DNA of 64,000 nt from Tissierella pigra (GTDB lineage: Bacteria > Bacillota > Clostridia > Tissierellales > Tissierellaceae): positions 61,193 through 125,192 of the forward strand of contig NZ_VUNQ01000004.1 in assembly GCF_009695605.1 (NCBI RefSeq). The letters are read 5' to 3'. A program made the position numbers and the translations under genes. The notes beneath the pieces are model-generated. The model saw nothing but the letters and a program-made list of their open reading frames with translations, did not search any database and was not told where the DNA came from. Positions 17,674 through 27,384 of this stretch are shown here, piece after piece (the stretch's first letter is position 1; every line of letters begins with the position of its first letter).

Positions 17674-18698
17674 ATAGGTTCCGAAGCTTAAATTTTAGTC
17701 TTGTGGTTCTTGTATTTGTAATTATGATATTTTCTAGTATATTATCGGGACTTATCTTGTTTATATTAATTAGATGTGATTTTCTTTCCTATATAAGGGT
17801 AACTCCAAGACTATTTCTAATGATTGGACTTATTGTAAGTACAATTATTGGAACGATTCTTACTTTTCCCATAGGGAAGCACTTTTTAAGACCTTTAAAT
17901 CAATTGATTGAAGCAACACAAGAAGTAGCTAAGGGGAATTTTAATGTTAAGGTAAAGGAACTCAAGAAAAATTATGAAATAGATAAACTTATTAGAAGCT
18001 TTAACATTATGACAAATGAATTAAGCAGTATAGAAATGTTTCGTAAAGACTTTATTAATAACTTTTCTCATGAGTTCAGAACACCAATAGTGTCCATAAG
18101 AGGATTTGCAAGACAACTTAAAAATTCCACTTTAACAGATGAAATGCGTAAGGAATATATTGATATAATAATTAGAGAGTCTGAAAGACTTACAAATATG
18201 TCCTCAAACATTTTGCTTTTAACAAAACTTGAAAATCAAGAAATAGTTACAGACAAAAAGTTGTTTTCATTGGACGAGCAGATTAGAAACTGCATACTCT
18301 TATTACAGATGGAGTGGGAGAGGAAAGATATTAGTTTTAATATTGAGTTAGACTCAGTTGAGTATTATGGAAATGAAGAAATGTTATCTCATGTTTGGTT
18401 AAATTTATTAGGAAATGCAATTAAGTTCAGCCACAATGGGGGAGAAATTAAAGTAAAATGTTGTAATGAGGGTAACTATATTAAAATCAAAATATCTGAT
18501 AATGGTATAGGAATGAATGATGATACTAGACATCAAGTATTTGAAAAGTTTTATCAAGGGGACTCCTCACGTTCTTCAGAAGGTAATGGTTTAGGGCTTT
18601 CTCTTGTGAAACGTACTGTGGATTTATGTGAAGGGAAAATAAATGTAAAGAGCCGCTTGGGAAAAGGAACAGATATTGCTATTAGATTACCAAATTGA
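17670..18698 (+). CDS. Sensor histidine kinase (HAMP-HisKA-HATPase)
   Basis: A 342-residue membrane kinase. Two N-terminal helices (about 10-32 and 48-70) enclose only a short extracellular loop, so the stimulus is probably sensed in or at the membrane. A HAMP linker follows (LRPLNQLIEATQEVAKGNF), then the phospho-His in NNFSHEFRTPIVSIRGF, the N box WLNLLGNAIKFS, and G boxes DNGIGM and GNGLGLSLVKR. It is translationally coupled to the response regulator and is its partner. Intramembrane-sensing kinases of this size often detect cell-envelope damage. Confidence 0.93.
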   Translation: MNRFRSLNFSLVVLVFVIMIFSSILSGLILFILIRCDFLSYIRVTPRLFLMIGLIVSTIIGTILTFPIGKHFLRPLNQLIEATQEVAKGNFNVKVKELKKNYEIDKLIRSFNIMTNELSSIEMFRKDFINNFSHEFRTPIVSIRGFARQLKNSTLTDEMRKEYIDIIIRESERLTNMSSNILLLTKLENQEIVTDKKLFSLDEQIRNCILLLQMEWERKDISFNIELDSVEYYGNEEMLSHVWLNLLGNAIKFSHNGGEIKVKCCNEGNYIKIKISDNGIGMNDDTRHQVFEKFYQGDSSRSSEGNGLGLSLVKRTVDLCEGKINVKSRLGKGTDIAIRLPN

Positions 18699-18761
18699 AT
18701 AAAAATGAAAAGTTAAAGAGTATACAATTAAATTTAAATAGACAAAAGAGGTGTGTTTAAG

Positions 18762-19508
18762 ATGGAAATAAAAGCAGCAGTAAATATGAATCAATTAAAG
18801 ATGATGGAAAAGGAACTAAAGAGATTTTTAATGTCCTATAAGTTTGGACTTGAAGAAGTAAAGACAAAAATCAATATTTTGAATCAGGAATTTCAATACA
18901 TTCATGACTATAATCCTATTGAGCATGTGAAATCTAGAATTAAAACTCCTGAAAGTATTATAGAAAAATTAAATAGAAAAGATTTAGAGATTTCTTTTCC
19001 TTCAATAAAAGAGAACATTAAAGATATAGCTGGGATTCGGATTGTTTGTTCATTTGTATCGGATATATATAAAATAAGTGAAATGCTAAAGCAACAGAAG
19101 GATTTGAAGGTCATAAAGTATAGAGATTATATAAAAAATCCTAAGCCCAATGGGTATCAAAGTCTTCACTTGATTTTACAGGTACCGGTATTTATGTCAG
19201 ATAGGATTGAAGATGTTTATGTAGAAGTCCAGATTAGAACAATGGGGATGGATTTTTGGGCAAGTCTAGAGCATAAAATTTATTATAAATATAATAGTGA
19301 CATTCCTCAAAGATTAAAGGACGAATTAAAGGAAGCTGCAATTACAGTGTCCCAATTAGATAGAAGAATGGAAAACCTTAGCAAAGAGGTTACAAAGATA
19401 AAGGATTCCAATAGTTCAGAGGAAAATTTAATAAATATTTTTGTGAAGGATAGTAACTTATACCTTCCTAATAGTTTTTTAAATTTAGAGAGAGAATTGG
19501 AAGCATAA
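18762..19508 (+). CDS. Small alarmone (ppGpp) synthetase, RelQ/YjbM type
   Basis: This roughly 248-residue protein carries a RelA/SpoT synthetase domain without the hydrolase, TGS or ACT domains of long Rel proteins. Visible motifs are SIKENIKDIAGIRIVCSF, YRDYIKNPKPNGYQSLHL and EVQIRTMGMDFWASLEHKI (catalytic Glu). It transfers pyrophosphate from ATP to GDP/GTP to make (p)ppGpp. The ATG at 18762 is preferred to a GTG at 18753 because AGAGGTG sits about 8 nt upstream. It lies upstream of the heat-shock gene htpG but is separated from it by that gene's own promoter. Confidence 0.92.
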   Translation: MEIKAAVNMNQLKMMEKELKRFLMSYKFGLEEVKTKINILNQEFQYIHDYNPIEHVKSRIKTPESIIEKLNRKDLEISFPSIKENIKDIAGIRIVCSFVSDIYKISEMLKQQKDLKVIKYRDYIKNPKPNGYQSLHLILQVPVFMSDRIEDVYVEVQIRTMGMDFWASLEHKIYYKYNSDIPQRLKDELKEAAITVSQLDRRMENLSKEVTKIKDSNSSEENLINIFVKDSNLYLPNSFLNLERELEA

Positions 19509-19541
19509 ATTTATAAATATAAAAGAAAAATATGCAAATTC

Positions 19542-19570
19542 TTGACATAGAAAAATAAATATGGTACATT
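19542..19570 (+). promoter_or_regulatory. Sigma-A-type promoter of htpG
   Basis: TTGACA (19542-19547) and TACATT (19565-19570) are separated by exactly 17 bases. The CIRCE operator follows 7 bases downstream, near the expected start of transcription. Confidence 0.85.
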
Positions 19571-19577
19571 TTTCTTA

Positions 19578-19604
19578 TTAGCACTCTAATGATATGAGTG
19601 CTAA
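19578..19604. promoter_or_regulatory. CIRCE element (HrcA operator)
   Basis: TTAGCACTC-N9-GAGTGCTAA is a perfect match to the CIRCE inverted repeat bound by the heat-shock repressor HrcA. It lies between the promoter and the start codon of htpG. CIRCE normally controls groES-groEL and hrcA-dnaK operons. Confidence 0.97.
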
Positions 19605-19640
19605 TTTATTTAAAATAAGAATTGAGAAAGGGAAGATACT

Positions 19641-21518
19641 ATGGAAAAGAGAGAATTTAGGGCAGAATCTAAGCGTTTATTAGATCTTATGGTAAACTCA
19701 ATTTATACTCATAAGGAAATATTTTTAAGAGAATTAATTTCTAACTCATCTGATGCCATAGATAAAATTTATTACAAGGCATTAACAGATGAAAATATAT
19801 CTTTCAACAAGGACGACTATTATATCAAAATAGTTGCAGATAAGGACAATAGAACCTTAACCATATCAGATACGGGAATAGGAATGTCTAAAGAAGAGTT
19901 AGAAGAACATCTTGGAGTAATAGCCAATAGTGGAAGCTTTGCATTTAAAAACGAAAACCAAATAAAAGATGGGTATGATATAATAGGTCAATTTGGTGTT
20001 GGATTCTATTCTGCATTTATGGTAGCAGATAAGGTAACAGTCATAAGTAAAACCTTTGGATCAGAAGAAGCATATAAATGGGAGTCAGAAGGAGCAGAAG
20101 GTTATATCATAGAAAATACGAAAAAGGACATAGTAGGAACAGATATAATTCTAAGTATAAAGGAAAACACAGAAGATGAAAAATATGATGAGTTTTTAGA
20201 AGAATATAGACTTAGGGGAATCATAAAAAAATATTCTGATTTCATTAGGTATCCTATTAAATTAGATATAACAAAGAGCAGACTTAAAGAAGGCTCAGAA
20301 GATGAATATGAAGAATATCAAGAAGAACAAGTAATTAATAGTATGGTTCCTATTTGGAGAAAAAATAAAAATGAGTTAAAAGAAGAAGACTATGAAAATT
20401 TTTACATGGAGAAACATTTTGGTTTTGATAAACCAATGAAATCCATTCATTTAAGTGTAGATGGAACTTTAAGATATAATGCTATATTATTTATACCACA
20501 GGAAGCACCTTATGATTTTTATACTAAGGAATATGAAAAAGGGCTGGAGTTATATTCCAATGGAGTCCTTATAATGGAAAAATGTGCTGATCTTTTACCA
20601 GATTATTTTAGTTTTGTAAAGGGAGTAGTCGATTCAGAAGATTTATCTCTTAATATATCTAGGGAAATATTACAACATGATAGGCAGCTAAAACTAATTG
20701 CTAAGAAGATTGAGGATAAAATAAAAGATGAATTAGCTTTAATATTAAAAAATAATAGAGAAGAATATGAAAAATTCTTTGAAAGCTTTGGTAAACAGTT
20801 GAAATTTGGTGTATATAGTGATTTTGGTATGAATAAAGAAGTTTTACAAGACCTGCTTTTATTCTATTCATCTAAGGAAAAGAAAATGGTTACATTAGAT
20901 GAGTATATAAGTAGAATGGCAGAAGAACAAAAATATATTTATTATGCAGTTGGAGAATCAGTTGATAGAATAGATAAATTGCCACAGTCTGAAGTGGTAA
21001 AGGATAAAGGCTATGAAATTCTATACTTTACAGATGATATAGATGAATTTGCAATTAAGGTACTTATGAAGTATAAGGAAAAGGAATTCAAATCAGTATC
21101 ATCAGGAGATTTAGGAATAGAAACTGATGATAATGATAAAGATAATGAAAAGGAAATGGAAGAAAATAAAGATTTATTTGGATTTATGAAAGATACTCTA
21201 TTGAATAAGATAAAAGAAATCAAACCATCTAAGAGATTGAAAAATCATCCAGTTTGTTTATCCAGTGAAGGAGAACTTTCAATAGAGATGGAGAAGGTTT
21301 TAAATATGATGCCAGATAATCCAAATGTAAAGGCAGATAAGATACTGGAGATTAATGTAAATCACCCTGTATTTGAGACATTAAAATCTGCTTATGAAAA
21401 TGATAAAGACAAATTAAAATTATATACTAATTTATTATATAATCAAGCTTTACTAATAGAAGGATTGCCTATTGAAGACCCTGTAGAATTTACAAATAAT
21501 ATATGTAAGCTTATGTAA
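19641..21518 (+). CDS. htpG: Molecular chaperone HtpG (Hsp90)
   Basis: This 625-residue Hsp90 has the GHKL ATPase domain with [24 protein letters not shown], and [15 protein letters not shown], followed by the middle-domain [10 protein letters not shown] and [15 protein letters not shown] with the conserved Arg. An acidic stretch ([15 protein letters not shown], around residue 495) links to the C-terminal dimerisation domain. It is an ATP-dependent cytosolic chaperone. The ATG follows GAAAGGGAAGATACT. Regulation by HrcA is indicated by a perfect CIRCE element downstream of a TTGACA/TACATT promoter. Confidence 0.97.
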   Translation: MEKREFRAESKRLLDLMVNSIYTHKEIFLRELISNSSDAIDKIYYKALTDENISFNKDDYYIKIVADKDNRTLTISDTGIGMSKEELEEHLGVIANSGSFAFKNENQIKDGYDIIGQFGVGFYSAFMVADKVTVISKTFGSEEAYKWESEGAEGYIIENTKKDIVGTDIILSIKENTEDEKYDEFLEEYRLRGIIKKYSDFIRYPIKLDITKSRLKEGSEDEYEEYQEEQVINSMVPIWRKNKNELKEEDYENFYMEKHFGFDKPMKSIHLSVDGTLRYNAILFIPQEAPYDFYTKEYEKGLELYSNGVLIMEKCADLLPDYFSFVKGVVDSEDLSLNISREILQHDRQLKLIAKKIEDKIKDELALILKNNREEYEKFFESFGKQLKFGVYSDFGMNKEVLQDLLLFYSSKEKKMVTLDEYISRMAEEQKYIYYAVGESVDRIDKLPQSEVVKDKGYEILYFTDDIDEFAIKVLMKYKEKEFKSVSSGDLGIETDDNDKDNEKEMEENKDLFGFMKDTLLNKIKEIKPSKRLKNHPVCLSSEGELSIEMEKVLNMMPDNPNVKADKILEINVNHPVFETLKSAYENDKDKLKLYTNLLYNQALLIEGLPIEDPVEFTNNICKLM

Positions 21519-21525
21519 TATAGAT

Positions 21526-21555
21526 AGATGGTTCTTTTATATAAAAGAACCATCT
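21526..21555. repeat. Perfect 14-bp-arm hairpin after htpG
   Basis: AGATGGTTCTTTTA pairs perfectly with TAAAAGAACCATCT across a 2-base centre. There is no long T-run after it, and the ribosome binding site of the DUF445 gene begins about 8 bases later. It may terminate htpG or shape translation of the next gene. Confidence 0.7.
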
Positions 21556-21575
21556 ATACTTTGGAGGAGAAACGT

Positions 21576-23039
21576 ATGAAATTAATAATACCAATTATAG
21601 TTGGAGCCATTATAGGATATTTTACAAACTGGCTTGCCATAAAAATGTTATTTAGACCTCATTATGAGAAGAAAATATTTGGCATAAAGATTCCTTTTAC
21701 TCCTGGGTTAATACCTAAAGAAAAAGATAGAATAGCTAAGAGTATTGGTGAAACCGTAGGTATACATCTATTGTCTCCAGACACCATAATAGATTCTCTC
21801 GCTAATAAGGAAATAGACGATGAAATTAAGTCCTTTATTTATAATAAAATAGAGAAATTAAAGGAAAATCAACAATCTATAAAAGAATTTTTAGAAAATG
21901 TACTCAACAATTATGATGGATTTGTAGCAGAAATAGAAATAAAAATAAAAGATTTAATTATGATACAAATTAGAAAACAGAAATTCAGAAACTTATTAAT
22001 TAAATCTATTACTGAAAAAGTCAATAATATGGAATGTGAAAATATTTATAAGGCATTAAATGAAAAGCTAAAGGAAGTTTTAGTAGAATTATCAAGTTCT
22101 TATGAATTAAAGAAAAAAATAATAGAACTGATAAAGTCAAAATTAAACAATTTATCAGATGATGAAAGAAAGTTATCTGAAATATTGCCAGAAGAAATAA
22201 TTATTTCAATGAATAATTATATTGATGACAATAAAGATGAAATCGGAAATAATATAAGAAATGGTTTTAAAGACCCTGTTATACAACAAAAACTTAAAAA
22301 TTCCATATCTGAATTGGTGTTGAAAAATATAAGTAAGGTAATTATGGCATTTGTAAGTCCAGATACCATAGCTGAAAAGATATTTCATATGATCGAAAAA
22401 TATATAGATAGTGAAGATACAAACAATGATGTTGTAATGCTTATTAAGTCTCTATTGAATAAATTATTGGATTCAAAGGTTTCAGATATATCTCAAAGGG
22501 TATTGGACAGTACTTCTGAGGAAGAGCTTGAAAAAGTAGCAAGTATATTAATTGAATATATTTCTAATGAAGATAATCACAATATAATATTAAATATCTT
22601 AGGGGAGAAGCTAAAAAAATCTGAATTGGAAAATAAAGAAATTATAATATCTTATTTAGATGGAAATATAGGTAGGATTTTGGAAAGTGAAGAACTTGAA
22701 AAAAGTATAGATTCATTTATAAAAAGTATTATGGAGGAAGTTTTAAACAAATCCATTTCATCTATGGTAGAAAAAATAGATAAAGATAGTGTTTCAAGAT
22801 TATATAGCTCTCTACGAAGCATATTTGATAAATTCGCCATAAATCAATTGCCAAAAATAATTGAATTCTTTAATATATCGAGAATTGTTGAAGATAAGAT
22901 TCAAAGCTTTGATGTAAATTTTACAGAAAAGTTAATTTTAGATATTGCTGATAAAGAGTTAAAGGCTATTACATGGCTAGGAGCATTACTTGGTGGAATC
23001 ATGGGAATACTAACTCCTCTTCTTCAAATGTTATATTAA
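21576..23039 (+). CDS. DUF445 family membrane protein
   Basis: A 487-residue protein with a hydrophobic helix at each end and a long helical soluble centre. The N-terminus has the DUF445 signature: IIGYFTNWLAIKMLFRP, IPFTPGLIPKEKDRIAKSIG and LLSPDTII. The C-terminal helix repeats a family motif (WLGALLGGIMGILTPLLQ). Homologues in Bacillota (YheB-like) have no settled function. The ATG at 21576 is chosen because TTGGAGGAGAAACGT precedes it and the start fits the membrane helix; an upstream TTG-frame extension crosses a hairpin. Confidence 0.88.
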   Translation: MKLIIPIIVGAIIGYFTNWLAIKMLFRPHYEKKIFGIKIPFTPGLIPKEKDRIAKSIGETVGIHLLSPDTIIDSLANKEIDDEIKSFIYNKIEKLKENQQSIKEFLENVLNNYDGFVAEIEIKIKDLIMIQIRKQKFRNLLIKSITEKVNNMECENIYKALNEKLKEVLVELSSSYELKKKIIELIKSKLNNLSDDERKLSEILPEEIIISMNNYIDDNKDEIGNNIRNGFKDPVIQQKLKNSISELVLKNISKVIMAFVSPDTIAEKIFHMIEKYIDSEDTNNDVVMLIKSLLNKLLDSKVSDISQRVLDSTSEEELEKVASILIEYISNEDNHNIILNILGEKLKKSELENKEIIISYLDGNIGRILESEELEKSIDSFIKSIMEEVLNKSISSMVEKIDKDSVSRLYSSLRSIFDKFAINQLPKIIEFFNISRIVEDKIQSFDVNFTEKLILDIADKELKAITWLGALLGGIMGILTPLLQMLY

Positions 23040-23152
23040 GATAATTTAATATCTTTGATTTTTAAGATAATATTTGATAAATTGGGTATATGTTGTATAT
23101 GAAATGTATAATATATACTATATATAGTTATATCAAATAGAGGGGGAGCAAA

Positions 23153-25285
23153 ATGTTACAGGTTGAAAAACGAAATGGAAATATAGTTGTATTTGAAGAA
23201 GATAAAATTGTAAATGCCATCAAGAAGGCCATGGGAGAAACAGAATTAGGTATTGATGAAGATCTAGCTAAGGAAATTTCTCATAAGGTCTTTTTAGATT
23301 TTAATAAGCTAGAAATTGTAAATATAGAAAAGATTCAAGACTTTGTAGAAATAGAGCTTATGAAATCACGGCCAGATGTAGCAAAATTATATATAATCTA
23401 TAGAGAAGAAAGAGCAAAGTTAAGAGAACAGGGATGGGTTATGTCTGACCTTCAAAGGGATATATATGAGAAAAAGTATCGCTATGAAAATGAATCTTTT
23501 GATGGATTTTTAACTAGAGTTAGTGGTGAAAATGATTCTATAAAAAAGGCCATAAAGGATAAGAAATTTATGCCAGCAGGACGTATTTTAGCTGGTAGAG
23601 GATTACACAAACTTGGAAGAAAAATTACACTTAGTAATTGTTATGTAATGCCTAAAGTTGAGGATAATATTGAATCCATATTTGATACTGCAAAATACCT
23701 TGCCAGAACTTATTCTTACGGTGGAGGAGTAGGGCTTACTATTTCTAAACTAAGACCAAAAGGTTCCAAAGTAAATAATGCTGCTAATACTACAACTGGA
23801 GCAGTTTCTTTTATGGATTTATTCTCCATGGTTACAGGATTAATTGGTATGAGAGGCAGACGTGGAGCATTGATGTTGAATATGGATTGCAATCATCCAG
23901 ATATAGAAGATTTTATTGATGTTAAAAATGATTTGTCTAAAGTGAATTATGCAAATATATCTGTAAATATCGATGATAAGTTTATGAATGCAGTAAAAAA
24001 TAATGAGGAATATGAGTTATACTTTAAAGTTGAAGCTACAGGAGAAGAAATAAGCAAGACAGTTGATGCAGGAGAATTATTTGAAAAGTTATCTAGAAAC
24101 AATTGGAATATGGCAGAGCCTGGTATATTATTTCAAAATAGGATTAACTCATGGCATTTAATGAGTGAAGATAGAGACTTTGAATTTGCAGGAGTTAACC
24201 CTTGTGCTGAGGAGACCTTACCTGCGTTTGGAAGTTGTAATTTATCTTCTATTAACTTATCTGAATTTGTAAAAAATCCTTTTACCAAATATGCTTATTT
24301 TGAATATGAAAGATTTGGTAAAATGGTAAGGGATGGGGTAATTTATTTAAACGAAGTATTAGATGAAAATATGGAATTACACCCATTAGAGCAGCAAAGA
24401 GAAATGTCAAGAGAGTTGAGACAGATTGGTCTTGGAATTATGGGGTTAGCAGATATGTTTATTAAGTTAGGAATCAAATATGGAGGGAAAGAATCTATTG
24501 ATTTAATTCATAAAATAGGTCATACCATGGTTAATGAAGCTTTAAGACAATCAGCTTTACTGGCTGAGGAATATGGACCATTCCCAAGATATAATAAAGA
24601 AGCAATCCTTAGTTCACCATTTCTTATAGATAATGCAACGGAGGAAGTGCTAGAGCTAATTAAGGAGTATGGGTTGAGAAATAGTCAGCTACTAACTATA
24701 CCACCTACGGGAAGTATATCAACATTAATAGGATGCAGCAATGGAGTGGAACCGATATTTCAAGTGTCCTATACAAGAAAGTCTGAGTCTTTACATCATG
24801 TAGACACATATTATAAAGTATTTACACCTATAGTTAAAGAATATATGGATAGAAACAATATTTCTAAAGAAGAAGATTTGCCAGAATTCTTTATAACTAC
24901 TTCAAACTTAAACTATAAAGATAGAATAGAGGTTCAGGCAGCTTGGCAGCAATATATAGATGCAAGTATATCTTCCACAGTAAATGTACCAAATGAGTTT
25001 ACAGTTGAAGAAGTAGAAGACTTATATATGTATGCTTGGGAAAAGGGATTAAAAGGAATAACTATTTATCGTGATGGATGTGCAAGATCAGGAATTCTTA
25101 TTACAAATAAGGAAAAGGAAAATAGATTAGAAAAAATAGATGAATTGAAAAATGAAATAAATAAATTAGCAGAAGAACAAATAAAAGAAGACCCAGATAC
25201 TTGTCCTATGTGTGCTGGGGATATGATGCACAGTGGAGGATGCTCAGAGTGTCAAGACTGTGGATATAGTCCTTGCTCATTTTAA
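23153..25285 (+). CDS. nrdJ: Adenosylcobalamin-dependent ribonucleotide reductase, class II
   Basis: This 710-residue enzyme reduces ribonucleotides to deoxyribonucleotides. It has an N-terminal ATP-cone (1-95), then SNCYVMP with the first redox Cys, YSYGGGVGLTISKLRPKGS, the active-site NPCAEETLPAFGSCNLSSINL (thiyl Cys, Glu, second redox Cys) and PPTGSISTLIGCSNGVEP. The C-terminus ends with a Cys-rich tail (CPMCAGDMMHSGGCSECQDCGYSPC) that probably rereduces the active site. No NrdB partner or glycyl-radical motif is seen, which fits class II. It therefore implies a need for B12. AGGGGGAGC precedes the ATG. Confidence 0.95.
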   Translation: MLQVEKRNGNIVVFEEDKIVNAIKKAMGETELGIDEDLAKEISHKVFLDFNKLEIVNIEKIQDFVEIELMKSRPDVAKLYIIYREERAKLREQGWVMSDLQRDIYEKKYRYENESFDGFLTRVSGENDSIKKAIKDKKFMPAGRILAGRGLHKLGRKITLSNCYVMPKVEDNIESIFDTAKYLARTYSYGGGVGLTISKLRPKGSKVNNAANTTTGAVSFMDLFSMVTGLIGMRGRRGALMLNMDCNHPDIEDFIDVKNDLSKVNYANISVNIDDKFMNAVKNNEEYELYFKVEATGEEISKTVDAGELFEKLSRNNWNMAEPGILFQNRINSWHLMSEDRDFEFAGVNPCAEETLPAFGSCNLSSINLSEFVKNPFTKYAYFEYERFGKMVRDGVIYLNEVLDENMELHPLEQQREMSRELRQIGLGIMGLADMFIKLGIKYGGKESIDLIHKIGHTMVNEALRQSALLAEEYGPFPRYNKEAILSSPFLIDNATEEVLELIKEYGLRNSQLLTIPPTGSISTLIGCSNGVEPIFQVSYTRKSESLHHVDTYYKVFTPIVKEYMDRNNISKEEDLPEFFITTSNLNYKDRIEVQAAWQQYIDASISSTVNVPNEFTVEEVEDLYMYAWEKGLKGITIYRDGCARSGILITNKEKENRLEKIDELKNEINKLAEEQIKEDPDTCPMCAGDMMHSGGCSECQDCGYSPCSF

Positions 25286-25290
25286 TTATT

Positions 25291-25328
25291 AAAAAACAAG
25301 CTAAATGATTGCCATTTAGCTTGTTTTT
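25291..25328. terminator. Bidirectional terminator after nrdJ
   Basis: AAAAACAAGCTAAATG and CATTTAGCTTGTTTTT form a 16-bp perfect stem (25292-25307 and 25312-25327) with flanking A and T runs, between convergent genes. Confidence 0.88.
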
Positions 25329-25356
25329 ATCTTATTTAATTATTCTTTTAATACCT

Positions 25357-26619
25357 TTATTTTTTTTCCTTTTTAAAGAAAGCTTCTAAAACTGGAACCA
25401 TAATTCCTGCTACTATTCCACAAGAGAATCCATTATTATAAAGATTTAATCCATTATGTATCTGGAATACATTGGCTACAACAGAAACATGAAGGAAGCC
25501 AGCAACTATACCAGCTATACATCCATAAGACCCTGCAATAGGTGCTAATGCTGTACCAAATAATGCTGCCATAATTACAGTTGTTGAAGAAGCATTAAAA
25601 ATCTTTATTATAGCCGCCAGATATACACCAATAAAAATAGGTATTGAATTTCTAGGATGTTTACCAAAAGGAGCAAATGCCATAACAGTTACTATTCCAG
25701 CAACTATAGGTCCATTAAACACACCCTTAGTCAACAAAACATAAAAAATACATATAAGTCCCATTATCCCAATGTTTATATAAGCAAGTCCAAAGCCAAA
25801 ACGTTCAGTAAAGTCACCTAATGCGTGACCGCTAGATTTTAGAACATCAGAATAACCTTTAAAACTTCGATCATTCATTATATATCCTACAATTAAATAG
25901 AAGACAGAAATAAAAATCAATAAATACTTCATAAACACACTATATTCTGTGGATAAAATAGATTGGGTTCTTATACTAAAACCAAATCCTTGAATTAAAG
26001 AGGTAATAAGTGTTCCTATTATACCACCGACAAACCCCATATTATATAAATTATATCCAGAATGAAAATGCACAATATGAAGAGCAATAGGAATAATGAT
26101 AAATCCAATTAGTATACCAGTTCCTATACCTAAAGGAATACTAATGTAATAACTTAAATTAAGACCAAATGCTATTTCACTAACTGCAGGAGCTAGTGTA
26201 GTTGCAAAGAGAATAGGAGTCAGAATAGTTTTAAATTCTATTTTTTTATGACGACAATATAATAATCCGCCAACTAAAATAGGCCATACATTTCCAACAT
26301 TTTTTCCAATAAAACTAAAGCCTATGACAGTTAAAATTGCTGCAATTAAAGGTCCAGTTAGGGAAATCTTTAAAAAATATACGATTGAAATACATAATAG
26401 ACCTAAAATTCCAGCATTTAGAAAGGTAGCTCCTATGCCACCTACTGCTAAATAATCAGTAAGTAATATATCAGGTGCTATAACTAAATCGTACAAACCT
26501 TTAAATATTTCTTTAGGAGAATCAATTAAAAACCCTAGAATAATTAATAGGCAAGGAATAAAAGATAGTAAAATAAGATTAAGATGCTGAGTGGAAAAAT
26601 AGTATCGTTGTTTTTTCAT
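25357..26619 (-). CDS. DUF1576 family polytopic membrane protein
   Basis: A 420-residue membrane protein that I assign to DUF1576 from its repeated motif: HFHSGYNLYNMGFVGGIIG around residue 190 and QIHNGLNLYNNGFSCGIVAG near the C-terminus. The two halves clearly repeat each other; each also carries a GP-I/L-VAGI-TV---F-PFGK-type segment (ISLTGPLIAAILTVIGFSFIGK and GVFNGPIVAGIVTVMAFAPFGK). The function is unknown, and a transporter is likely. The ATG at 26619 follows GGAGGTACCG and is preferred to an earlier start at 26637. It faces away from the PsiE-like gene. Confidence 0.85.
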   Translation of the reverse strand: MKKQRYYFSTQHLNLILLSFIPCLLIILGFLIDSPKEIFKGLYDLVIAPDILLTDYLAVGGIGATFLNAGILGLLCISIVYFLKISLTGPLIAAILTVIGFSFIGKNVGNVWPILVGGLLYCRHKKIEFKTILTPILFATTLAPAVSEIAFGLNLSYYISIPLGIGTGILIGFIIIPIALHIVHFHSGYNLYNMGFVGGIIGTLITSLIQGFGFSIRTQSILSTEYSVFMKYLLIFISVFYLIVGYIMNDRSFKGYSDVLKSSGHALGDFTERFGFGLAYINIGIMGLICIFYVLLTKGVFNGPIVAGIVTVMAFAPFGKHPRNSIPIFIGVYLAAIIKIFNASSTTVIMAALFGTALAPIAGSYGCIAGIVAGFLHVSVVANVFQIHNGLNLYNNGFSCGIVAGIMVPVLEAFFKKEKK

Positions 26620-26855
26620 CGGTACCTCCAAGCTCAAATAGATTATTTATGAATTCATATATTATAATAAGAGAGTTTTATTATAACATAGAATTAAGTT
26701 TTTATGCTAGATAAATTTTTATCGAGAACTATATTTTTAATTTATAGGGTCTGAGCATGACAAGTAATAAGTTATTGATTTTATCTTTAAAATAGGTGAT
26801 ACTATAATTAGTAATAAAAAGGTAAATAAATTAATAAAGATGAGGAGTGTACTCA

Positions 26856-27269
26856 ATGCATGAAGAATCACCTACAGTTTTAAAAAAATTAGAAAAGAAG
26901 ATAAAACATTTTATTCTGTGGATAGAAGTTATAATGGCAATATTTATACTTGCCACAGTAATTGTAAGCTGTAAGGATATAATTGTTCTGATTTATAAAG
27001 TATTTATTACAGAGGCCAGTTCTTCTTATGTAGTCTTGCAAGGACTATTTGTACATATATTACTTCTAGTAGTAGGTTTAGAGTTAGCACTTATGTTAAT
27101 AGGTCATACTGCTGGAAATGTTCTTGAGGTAATTCTGTATGCAATAGCAAGAAAAATGTTAATTAGCAGTTCAAATAGTATAGATATACTTTTAGGTGTA
27201 ATTGCTTTGGCAATAATATTTGCAGTTGATAAGTATTTACATACAAAAGATGTAAAAAGACATTTATAA
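26856..27269 (+). CDS. PsiE-like membrane protein
   Basis: A 137-residue protein with four predicted membrane helices. The segment LELALMLIGHTAGNVLEVILYAIARKMLI is typical of the PsiE-like family, named after the phosphate-starvation-inducible PsiE of E. coli, whose biochemical role is unknown. The ATG at 26856 has GAGGAG 8 nt upstream; the GTG at 26847 would overlap that site. It is followed by a clear terminator and so is monocistronic. Confidence 0.75.
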   Translation: MHEESPTVLKKLEKKIKHFILWIEVIMAIFILATVIVSCKDIIVLIYKVFITEASSSYVVLQGLFVHILLLVVGLELALMLIGHTAGNVLEVILYAIARKMLISSSNSIDILLGVIALAIIFAVDKYLHTKDVKRHL

Positions 27270-27285
27270 ATATAATTTATTATTT

Positions 27286-27317
27286 GAGTTAAAGAGTTAA
27301 TCTTTAGCTCTTTTTTT
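27286..27317 (+). terminator. Terminator after the PsiE-like gene
   Basis: GAGTTAAAGA and TCTTTAGCTC (one G-U pair) form a 10-bp stem with a 5-base loop, followed by seven T. Confidence 0.85.
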
Positions 27318-27384
27318 AAATGATAATATAATTTGAATTAGGGTAAAAGTCTCATAAGATAAGGTAAAATAAAGGAGAAATCAT

